Part shown: in pieces, positions 18,317 to 25,150 of the stretch | Layout of the letters: each line of letters starts with the position of its first letter | How positions within the stretch are numbered: the stretch's first letter is position 1 | DNA from: CAYOVG01 sp964407285 | GTDB lineage: Bacteria > Desulfobacterota > Syntrophobacteria > Syntrophobacterales > Syntrophobacteraceae | DNA: 29,732 bases | Direction: 5' to 3' | Assembly (NCBI GenBank): GCA_964407285.1 | Contig: CAYOVG010000034.1 | Coordinates: 1 to 29,732, forward strand | Program-made: the position numbers and the translations under genes | The notes under the pieces: model-generated | Told to the model about the DNA's origin: nothing | The model's database searches: none | What the model saw: only the letters and a program-made list of their open reading frames with translations

Positions 18317-20833
18317 GTGGTTCTCAAAAGATCTTTGTTCTCATGGGTGTTGAGGAGTCATCGGGGATTACAGGCGCTTCTCTTCGCCATGATCGTTATG
18401 ACCATCTTTTTCCGCGTCTTCCCCCTGGAGATGCAGAAGCGCATCGTAAACCAGGCGATCGAACTCAAGAAGATAGACCTCCTGCTGTGGTACTGCGGGT
18501 TCTACATCGCGGCCGTGGTGCTGGCGGGCGTGATGAAATACGCCATCAACGTGCTTCAGGGATACATCGGGCAGAACATACTGCTCCGGATGCGCAAGGA
18601 ACTCTACGACCACATCCTGCGGCTCCCCCTCCCCTTTTTCCGCCGCACGCCCCCCGGGATGGTGATTTCCTCCCTTACGTCGGAACTCAGCGCGGTGGGC
18701 GATTTCCTGGGCGGGGCCATAGCCGTGCCCGTCATCAACATTTTGACGCTGCTCACGTTCGCGGGGTATATGTTCTACCTCAATCCGCTCCTGGCGCTGT
18801 TGAGCGTGTCCATCTATCCCGTCGAGATCTTCCTCATTCCGATCATGCAAAGGCGGCTGAACCAGCTCAACACGCAACGGGTCGATATCATGAGAACGGT
18901 CAGCAACCTGGTCGGCGAAACCATCTCCGGTATGCACGAAATTCACGCCAACGGTAGCTACGCTCTCGAAACCCACAGATTCTCACGCCACGTGGATACG
19001 TTGTTCTCTCTTCGGAACCGTATGAATCTACTGCGGTTCGGCATCAAATTCGTGAGCAACTTCTTCCAGAGCCTGGGACCGTTCATCCTGTTCCTGGTCG
19101 GAGGATACCTCAGCATCAAAGGACGGCTCGACCTCGGCGCGCTGGTTGCTTTCCTCTCCGCCTACGAGAAACTCTACGATCCCTGGAAGGAGTTGATGGA
19201 CTACTACCAGGACTACCAGGACAGCCGCGTCCGTTACTACCGTGTCATGAGCTACTTCGACGCGGAGCCGGAATTCACCTCCGCGCCCGAAGACCGTGAA
19301 CCATACAACCTGGAAGGGCATATCCAGGTGCGGGACCTGAGCTATTCCGTCGATGAAAACATACGACTGCTCGATCGGGTATCCATGGACATTCAACCGG
19401 GCGAGCAGATGGCGCTCGTCGGATTCTCCGGAAGCGGCAAGAGCACCCTGGGCATGGTGCTGGGGCAGATCTACAGCTACCAGGCAGGCCACGTGCTCAT
19501 GGACGGGAGGGAACTGAAGGGACTCACGAAGCTCGACGTCATCGAGAACGTGGGTTATGTCGCCCAGCACCCGTTCATCTTCGACGGCGCGCTGCTGGAC
19601 AACCTCCTGTACGGCTGCCGTTCCATCATGAAGACGAATTCCTCGGGGGGCGACGGCGCAGCCGTGCGGAGCCATTGCCGGGAGGCTCCCGGCAGGACGG
19701 AGATTCTCGATGTCATCTCCCGCGTGGGGCTCTCCGACGACGTGCTTCGCCTTGCGCTCGGCACGACCATCTCGCGCGGCCACTCCGAGGGCGTAGTGGA
19801 AAAGCTCATTCGCGTCCGGAAGCTGTTTTTCGAAAAGTGGGGCGAGGAACTCGAAACATACGTGGAGTTCTTCGACGAGAGCCGCTATCTTCATTACAGC
19901 AGCATAATGGTGAATATTGCCTTCGGCGCTCCCAATCGCGAGGACTATCGCGTGGATACCCTGGCGGGCGCGAAGTGGTTCCAGGGATTTCTCAAGGAGA
20001 ACGGTCTGCGGGACATGCTCCTGGAACTGGGACGGGAAATCGCCCACCGGACGGTGTCGCTCCTGCGGGACATGCCGGAAGACCCGTTTTTTTTCCGGTA
20101 CAGTCCCATACTGCCCGAAGAGTTCGAATATTATGCGGAACTGGTGAAAAAGACCGAAAAGGCAGAGAGATACCGGCTTTCCGGGAAAGAGGAGGAAAAG
20201 GTCCTGCTGCTCGCCCTTCGTTTCATTCCGGCCAGGCACAAGATGGCGATGCTCGCTCCGCAGCTCGAGGAAGCCGTCTTCTCCTCGCGTTCCCGGTTCA
20301 TGAAGAGAATGAGCGGGGAAGATCCCGAAGCCTATACCTTCTATCGAAAGACGGAATACCTCTACAATCAGACCATTTTGGACAATCTGATTTTCGGCCG
20401 ATCCAAGACGGGACAGCCGGAGGCGATGGAGGAAGTGCAAAATCGCGTGATGGAATTGATAGTGCAGGAGAATCTGCTCGATGACATCATGGAGATAGGG
20501 TTACAATTCCAGGTGGGGAGCAAGGGGGACCGGCTGTCCGGCGGCCAGAGGCAAAAAGTCGCTCTGGCGCGCACCTTGTTAAAAAACCCGTGTATTCTGA
20601 TACTCGACGAAGCCACGGCGAGCCTCGACAACGCTTCTCATGCCCGCATCCAGAACCTGCTGGGAACGGAAATGAGAGGCAAATGCACCCTCATCTCAAT
20701 CGTACACCGCCTGGACACGGTCCAGGCGTACGACAGGATCGCCGTGATGAGGGCGGGAAAAATAGTGGAAATAGGATCGTATGATGAACTGATTGCACGC
20801 AAAGGGCTTTTCCATGAACTCGTCAACCAGTGA
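18317..20833 (+). CDS. ABC exporter (fused membrane and ATPase domains) with a large insertion in the ATPase domain
   Basis: From GTG 18317 the protein has 838 residues. The membrane domain is at about 15-315, with typical exporter features (LPLPFFRRTPPGMVISSLTS). The ATPase domain has Walker A GFSGSGKST at about 369-377, Q-loop YVAQHPF, signature LSGGQRQK at about 740, Walker B ILILDEATASLD and the H-loop His in SIVHRLDT. Between Q-loop and signature there are about 320 residues instead of the usual 50-60; the extra segment is charged and helical. GTG 18317 has GGGAGG upstream with good spacing, whereas the longer TTG start at 18236 has no binding site. It overlaps the next gene by 20 bases. 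The substrate is unknown; type I exporters of this layout carry lipids, peptides or drugs. Confidence 0.88.
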   Translation: MVLKRSLFSWVLRSHRGLQALLFAMIVMTIFFRVFPLEMQKRIVNQAIELKKIDLLLWYCGFYIAAVVLAGVMKYAINVLQGYIGQNILLRMRKELYDHILRLPLPFFRRTPPGMVISSLTSELSAVGDFLGGAIAVPVINILTLLTFAGYMFYLNPLLALLSVSIYPVEIFLIPIMQRRLNQLNTQRVDIMRTVSNLVGETISGMHEIHANGSYALETHRFSRHVDTLFSLRNRMNLLRFGIKFVSNFFQSLGPFILFLVGGYLSIKGRLDLGALVAFLSAYEKLYDPWKELMDYYQDYQDSRVRYYRVMSYFDAEPEFTSAPEDREPYNLEGHIQVRDLSYSVDENIRLLDRVSMDIQPGEQMALVGFSGSGKSTLGMVLGQIYSYQAGHVLMDGRELKGLTKLDVIENVGYVAQHPFIFDGALLDNLLYGCRSIMKTNSSGGDGAAVRSHCREAPGRTEILDVISRVGLSDDVLRLALGTTISRGHSEGVVEKLIRVRKLFFEKWGEELETYVEFFDESRYLHYSSIMVNIAFGAPNREDYRVDTLAGAKWFQGFLKENGLRDMLLELGREIAHRTVSLLRDMPEDPFFFRYSPILPEEFEYYAELVKKTEKAERYRLSGKEEEKVLLLALRFIPARHKMAMLAPQLEEAVFSSRSRFMKRMSGEDPEAYTFYRKTEYLYNQTILDNLIFGRSKTGQPEAMEEVQNRVMELIVQENLLDDIMEIGLQFQVGSKGDRLSGGQRQKVALARTLLKNPCILILDEATASLDNASHARIQNLLGTEMRGKCTLISIVHRLDTVQAYDRIAVMRAGKIVEIGSYDELIARKGLFHELVNQ

Positions 20834-21362
20834 CGGCCAGATCCGTGAATGCGCGTTCGACCGGCCCGGTACGAACCCCGGTGGGAACCGGCGTTGCGAA
20901 CTCGACGACAACCTGGAGCGCCTACGCCAGGTGTCCGCGTTCTCCTCCGTGCCCCTGGAGCGGCTGAAACTCCTTGCCTATCTCGGCCGGCGCATATGCT
21001 TCCCCGATGGGAGCGTCCTCTTCCGGCAGGGAGACCGGGACGACCGGGCTTTCATCGTCATATCGGGTAGCGCGCAGGTGATAAGGGACCTCAAGGATAG
21101 ATCCGTTATCCTGAACGAATTCAAGGAAGGGACTTTTTTCGGCGGATTGGCGCTCCTGGCGAACATCCGCCGTCCCGTGACCGTCAGGGCCCGCACGCAA
21201 CTCGTTTGCCTGGTGGTGGACCGCGAAAGTTTCAGAAAGGTCCTCGGCCAGTCCCCCGACGTGATTCTCAAGATCCTGGAAGCGATGCTCGAGCGCCATT
21301 CCCGAATGCTGGACAAACTTCTGGATCAGATGCCGGACTGCAAGTGCGAGATAGGGACCTGA
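20814..21362 (+). CDS. Cyclic-nucleotide-binding-fold regulatory protein without DNA-binding domain
   Basis: The 182 residues contain one Crp-type beta-roll at about 45-150: LFRQGDRDDRAFIVISGSAQ, then EFKEGTFFGGLALLANIRRP and a C-helix. The phosphate-binding cassette normally reads FGExALL...R.A; here it reads FGGLALLANIRRPVTV, so the key Glu is replaced by Gly, and cAMP or cGMP binding is doubtful. There is no helix-turn-helix, so it is not a Crp/Fnr transcription factor. A short Cys pair (DCKC) is near the end. ATG 20814 lies inside the exporter gene, giving a 20-base overlap, so translation is probably coupled. It may regulate or assemble with the exporter. Confidence 0.82.
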   Translation: MNSSTSDGQIRECAFDRPGTNPGGNRRCELDDNLERLRQVSAFSSVPLERLKLLAYLGRRICFPDGSVLFRQGDRDDRAFIVISGSAQVIRDLKDRSVILNEFKEGTFFGGLALLANIRRPVTVRARTQLVCLVVDRESFRKVLGQSPDVILKILEAMLERHSRMLDKLLDQMPDCKCEIGT

Positions 21363-21367
21363 CGGGG

Positions 21368-21447
21368 CGGGTTGCGAGTTGCGGGTTGCGGGTTGCGGGT
21401 TACGGATCTCGTGGGGCTGGAACCGGTGCGGCGGGTTGCGGGTTCCA
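21368..21447. repeat. GGGTTGC heptamer repeat tract
   Basis: About five near-tandem units of (C)GGGTTGC run from 21368 to about 21405, and CGGGTTGCGGGTTCC recurs at 21432-21446. The same unit, in the opposite orientation, makes up the repeat at 14269-14363. It sits in the 357-base space after the cyclic-nucleotide-binding-fold gene, where no other gene is seen. Confidence 0.7.
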
Positions 21448-21719
21448 GGGATGAGACCGTTTCGTGTGTGGTGGTGTGAAAACCGCGGAGATCACGGAGA
21501 CGGAGGTCGGAATGGATTCATCCAACTTCCGGCTCTCCGTTTGATCTTTCTCCCGTTATTTGAAAAGGATCGGCTTCAGGCAACTCACCGCGAATAATCT
21601 ACCACGAACTCTCATGCCCGCGACCCGGAAGTTACGGTAGACTATTTCCTTGGAGTTGCCTCAGTTCGGCGCCCGAAAGTCAAGAATCCGGGACGGGCGC
21701 CTTGAAAGGCAAGGCAACC

Positions 21720-22001
21720 ATGGTAACGAACGAGGAAAACAGCAACAGCGGCATCCGAGAACAGCATACCCCGGCCGACCTCGAGGATGAAAACCGGCGT
21801 ATTCGCTATCTTCGGCGGCTGGTTGATTTTACTCTCGCCTTTATCGCGCAGTCGAATATCAGCATGGAGGAAGCGCGAAGGTCGGTGCAGGCCGTGCGGG
21901 AGCAGGCTCACAGACTTTTTCCGGATAAGGACGAGACCTTCGAGTTGATCTACATGCCTCGTTTCCGCCGGCTCATCGCGGAAAAATATCGTCTGGTGTA
22001 A
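21720..22001 (+). CDS. Small charged helical protein of unknown function, 93 aa
   Basis: I do not recognise the family. The protein is rich in charged residues and probably all-helical: ADLEDENRRIRYLRRLVDFT, LAFIAQSNISMEEARRSVQA, then YMPRFRRLIAEKY. ATG 21720 has AAGG upstream and fits better than the TTG at 21702. The middle is mildly hydrophobic but not long enough for a membrane helix. It stands between the exporter/cyclic-nucleotide-binding-fold pair and the HD-domain gene, separated from the latter by 248 bases without a supported gene. The acidic and basic pattern suggests a soluble protein-binding or regulatory role, which is only an inference. Confidence 0.65.
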   Translation: MVTNEENSNSGIREQHTPADLEDENRRIRYLRRLVDFTLAFIAQSNISMEEARRSVQAVREQAHRLFPDKDETFELIYMPRFRRLIAEKYRLV

Positions 22002-22249
22002 TGGCGAGGGAAGTAGTATTATTACCTTACGGAATTGTAATTCGTGATCGTTTCCGGGTCCCGGCGCATGGCGTGCATTGCGACTCGGGGAGCCACTCCG
22101 CTGCCGGTGCAGTTTTTCCATGGGGGTCCCCCTTGCGGAGGACTCCCTCGCAGCATCGCGGGGACCCGTTGTTTACGGATATTTTGCGAAAGGTTTTCCG
22201 CCGCGATTCGTACCGGGCGCAGAGGGGGTTGCGGGGGAAGGCGGCTTGA

Positions 22250-23014
22250 ATGGATGAATTTATCGAGAGATTACAGAGGGAAGCGGAGCGGATAGCGTCG
22301 AGGCGCGAGTTGCCCGAATTCTATGTTCGCTTCAAGGCCCCGCTGGCGCTGGCGCGAAAGCTCTATTTCGGGCATCCGCTGGTGGTGCTCTTGCGTCAGC
22401 AGGTCGAACCGATAATGCACGACGACCTGGGGCATGGGGTCTACCACTGCATGCAGGTAAGCCATGATACGGCTGCCCTGATCTACCTGGAACTGGAAAA
22501 CGACCCGATCGATGCGATGCACCTGGAAAGGCTCATGGTGCTGGGGCAACTGGCGGGCCTGCTCCACGACATATCCCGCAATGAGGACAACCATGCGGAG
22601 GCCGGGGCCCGCGTGGCGGCGAAGATCCTCAAGGACTTTCCCCTGAGCCGGGAGGAGGTCGTATGCATCTGCAGGGCCATACGAAATCACGAGGCCTTCC
22701 TGGACCCTCTGCCCTGCGAGCACCCCTGGTCGCAGTTGGTGAGCGACTGTCTCTACGATGCGGACAAGTTCCGGTGGGGTGCGGATAATTTCACGCATAC
22801 GTTGTGGCACATGGTCAACCACCGGGGCATCGCGGTTTCCGAGTTGATCGAGCGGTTTCCCTGGGGAATGACGGGTGTCGAGCGGATACAGGAGACTTTT
22901 CGAACGCCTACCGGAAGCCAGTACGGTCCCGAAATCATCGAGAAAGGCATAGCCATCGGCAAGGAAATTTACCGGTACCTGGTGCGTCGCCACGGGGAGA
23001 ACGACGGAGCATGA
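22250..23014 (+). CDS. HD-domain metal-dependent phosphohydrolase-like protein, 254 aa
   Basis: An HD-superfamily domain is present. HGVYHCMQVSHD at 62-73 gives the first histidines, GLLHDISRNEDNHAEAG at 103-119 holds the His106-Asp107 doublet, RNHEAF at 146-150 adds another histidine, and LYDADKFRWG at 168-177 the distal Asp. This set matches the metal site of HD-type nucleotide or cyclic-nucleotide phosphohydrolases. The specific substrate cannot be told. No other domain or membrane segment is seen. The gene is 248 bases after the small helical protein and ends 149 bases before the convergent PRC-barrel gene. ATG 22250 has GGGGGAAGG upstream. Confidence 0.83.
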   Translation: MDEFIERLQREAERIASRRELPEFYVRFKAPLALARKLYFGHPLVVLLRQQVEPIMHDDLGHGVYHCMQVSHDTAALIYLELENDPIDAMHLERLMVLGQLAGLLHDISRNEDNHAEAGARVAAKILKDFPLSREEVVCICRAIRNHEAFLDPLPCEHPWSQLVSDCLYDADKFRWGADNFTHTLWHMVNHRGIAVSELIERFPWGMTGVERIQETFRTPTGSQYGPEIIEKGIAIGKEIYRYLVRRHGENDGA

Positions 23015-23162
23015 AGGCATGCGCCCGCATGCCGGGAGCCCTTCGCCGTTCGCTTGACGCGGCGGGGTCGGTCGAACGCGCCGCCGCGATCAAAGGGAGC
23101 TTCCAGGCTTCACGACCCATCCGGAACACCACGTCGCCATCCGGCCTTCCATCCATTCCACC

Positions 23163-24221
23163 CTACCAGTCATTGCCGATATAAATGCTCCCATTGTAGA
23201 ATGCAAAGGACCTCCTGTGCCAGTTCCGGTCGATCGGGCCCGGTGGCCAGGACCTCCTCGTGAAGCTCGGAGCGTCCTTCATCTGCTCCCGGCCCACACT
23301 CAAAAGATAGCGCCCGGCATGGCCCGTCGGTCTCAGGACCTGCGACGGAACGGGATAGAGTCGCTCATCCATGGCCATTATAACCGCGTATTTGATCATG
23401 CCGTCGTACCCGCTCAGGAAGCTGTCGATTCTTCCTACCACTTCCCCGGCCGGGCCGACCACCGTATCCCCGAGGAGTATCTCCCGCCGGGCGGCCGTTC
23501 CGTCGCCCGGTCCCAGGTGAATGACGATACCTCCGTCGTCGCCATGGTCATGCGTTTCGGCGTCTGTTCGGCCTCGTTCCGGGCCGGGAGCGGGAGGCGG
23601 CGTTATCGCAGCCGGGGCCATGGCGCCCGGAGTCGCCGTCATGCCCTGCCGTGGCGGGTTCGTTCGCCACTCGTGGTAGCCCCGGTTGGAGCTAAAAGGC
23701 GAAGCGGGCGCGGGACCGCGGGAGACGGGCCGCCGAAGCGCCGCATCCGCCGCCCGGTAGGCCGCGGCCAGTTCGGCGTATCGTGCTTCTACTTCCGCCC
23801 GCCGCATGCTCCACTCCAGGGGAGATGCGGCCACCTGCATGCTCAGCATGGAGCGCTGCAAAGCGGTCAGTCTGCGCTGATACTCCCTCACCGCCGACTG
23901 AAACCCGGAGCGGGTCCACTGGTCCGCTTCCCGGGCCCTGGACGTAAGAGTCGCCATCGATGTCTGGTAGTCGTTTATGCTTCGCCGGACCTGCGCCAGG
24001 AAGCCCTGCGTTTGTCCGCGCAGGTCGGGCTGCCCCCGGAAGTCGAAGGGCCCGTATCCATGCAGGCCGGATTGCCGCCGGTAGCCGGTTGCGTCGCCGA
24101 GGTCCCGGGCGCGGGCGTCTCCCACGGTCGGGAGCAGGAACGGCAGGACCGCCGCGACCTCGCAGACGATAAGGGCGAAAAGGACTGGTCCGGCGGATTT
24201 GATATATGCCGTGTGATTCAT
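23163..24221 (-). CDS. Exported PRC-barrel-domain protein, 352 aa
   Basis: From ATG 24221 the protein begins with a signal peptide: a basic N-terminus, a hydrophobic core at about 11-32 (GPVLFALIVCEVAAVLPFLL), then a polar region with a likely cut near GDARA. A charged helical region (about 85-170, many Arg and Glu) and a low-complexity Pro/Ala/Gly linker follow. A PRC-barrel domain lies at about 246-335 (ILLGDTVVGPAGEVVGRIDS, then DGMIKYAVI and DERLYPVPSQVL). PRC-barrels bind proteins or stabilise complexes. GGGGGGAG lies before the start; the frame is open to 24359, but that part is not needed. Function is unknown; a periplasmic or envelope stress role is a guess. Confidence 0.75.
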   Translation of the reverse strand: MNHTAYIKSAGPVLFALIVCEVAAVLPFLLPTVGDARARDLGDATGYRRQSGLHGYGPFDFRGQPDLRGQTQGFLAQVRRSINDYQTSMATLTSRAREADQWTRSGFQSAVREYQRRLTALQRSMLSMQVAASPLEWSMRRAEVEARYAELAAAYRAADAALRRPVSRGPAPASPFSSNRGYHEWRTNPPRQGMTATPGAMAPAAITPPPAPGPERGRTDAETHDHGDDGGIVIHLGPGDGTAARREILLGDTVVGPAGEVVGRIDSFLSGYDGMIKYAVIMAMDERLYPVPSQVLRPTGHAGRYLLSVGREQMKDAPSFTRRSWPPGPIDRNWHRRSFAFYNGSIYIGNDW

Positions 24222-24784
24222 ATCCACTACTCCCCCCGGCAACGGGGTAATTCCGATCCGACGGTGTTGGGCAGATGCCCGGGCAGCACCCGCGTAACGT
24301 CCGGTCCGACGCTTTCGAAGGCATCCGGGTATCCGACTGTTTTCCCTAAAGTTAATCATTCGTTACTCTTCGGTGGACGGAGACCGGAAAACGAAAGGCG
24401 GATCCTTACCGGGATGGTTCTTGACGCCGGGGATATGATCGAGTCCGGCAGTGAGCGCATCGTGGTCCGTAATAGTGAACCGGACAAAGTCCTTGTAGCC
24501 GGACTCTTGTCGCGCATTGAAACAGAAATCCGGCAATACGGGTTTGCCCTCTACCCAATTTCACCACCGGTGTCCGATAGACGCCGACTCCCTGCCCTTT
24601 TCCGTCCAGGCAAACGACGCGCCATGATCGCGATTGCCGTCACCCATGAGAAATCGGCGCACAAACGTCACGGGATCGCCATGAAAACATCACGAACAGG
24701 CGCTAAAAGGGAAGGCGTCAAAGACGATCATTCTTCATTCAGAGTTTTCAATCATCGCAACCAGTTCCGGAAGGGTGGGCTCCC
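24222..24784. promoter_or_regulatory. Divergent spacer before the GAK locus
   Basis: This 563-base space separates the minus-strand PRC-barrel gene from the first GAK gene. It should contain the promoters of both. An open frame with weak coding appearance starts at 24414 and is listed separately. I see no other gene and no clear promoter hexamers. Confidence 0.3.
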
Positions 24785-24887
24785 ATGGGAGGAAAGAGGC
24801 ATTTCACGTATGAATCGGTTGAGGATGTCGAATCCGTCATCAAGTATCTGCAGGCGGTCCGACAGGGATTTCTCGACGGAAGCATGA
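24414..24887 (+). CDS. Possible small ORF overlapping the amphi-Trp gene (doubtful)
   Basis: An ATG at 24414 opens a 157-codon frame. Its first 48 residues look fairly protein-like (MVLDAGDMIESGSERIVVRN, then VLVAGLLSRIETEIRQYGFA), whereas the later part is Arg/Ser-rich and overlaps the amphi-Trp gene in another frame. No family is recognised and no good binding site is present (GGCGGA about 10 bases upstream). It could be a decayed gene or a chance frame. Confidence 0.15.
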   Translation: MVLDAGDMIESGSERIVVRNSEPDKVLVAGLLSRIETEIRQYGFALYPISPPVSDRRRLPALFRPGKRRAMIAIAVTHEKSAHKRHGIAMKTSRTGAKREGVKDDHSSFRVFNHRNQFRKGGLPWEERGISRMNRLRMSNPSSSICRRSDRDFSTEA

Positions 24888-25072
24888 GTTTCGCGCACCA
24901 GGACCAGGGTATTGTACTCGAACCGCAGGGTCTTCTGGATTTCCCCCTCGAAGCCTCTTCCAAAGGCAAGGTCCATTCCCTGAAGCTCAAGTTCAAGTGG
25001 AAGGACAGACTCCCGGAAGATGATGCGGCGCCTCAGCCGTTAATGATCCAGGCCGGCCGCAAGAAGACGTAA
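24785..25072 (+). CDS. Amphi-Trp domain protein (GAK system), 95 aa
   Basis: A small protein matching the amphi-Trp family by eye: F-x-Y-x-S near the start (FTYESVEDVESVIKYLQAVR), a G-x3-G turn (GFLDGSMSF), GIVLEPQGLLDFPLEA, and alternating hydrophobics running into a Trp (HSLKLKFKWKDR). The family is the A of the GAK (Grasp, Amphi-Trp, Kinase) system. It may act as a carrier, substrate or scaffold for the ATP-grasp and kinase partners, but this is not established. It is the first gene of a six-gene plus-strand run. ATG 24785 is preceded by GGAAGGGTGGG at slightly long spacing. Confidence 0.8.
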   Translation: MGGKRHFTYESVEDVESVIKYLQAVRQGFLDGSMSFAHQDQGIVLEPQGLLDFPLEASSKGKVHSLKLKFKWKDRLPEDDAAPQPLMIQAGRKKT

Positions 25073-25150
25073 ATCACACAGGGTGCGGGGCGAGGAGCGC
25101 GGCGACCCTACCCGGCCCGAACGGCTCGGGTGTTATCAGGATGACCCGTT

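Noticed and set aside
19028..20440. 470-residue minus-strand open frame opposite the exporter
   Set aside because: His/Gln/Val-rich reverse shadow of the ABC exporter; no recognisable motif.
21368..21447. Tandem heptamers considered as a CRISPR array
   Set aside because: Units are 7 bp without unique spacers, and there are no cas genes.
22002..22249. 82-residue plus-strand frame before the HD-domain gene
   Set aside because: No binding site, an atypical composition and no recognisable family; the space is treated as noncoding.
23217..24887. 556-residue plus-strand open frame
   Set aside because: Most of it is opposite the PRC-barrel gene and Arg/Pro-rich; only the part after 24414 has any coding appearance and is listed separately with low confidence.
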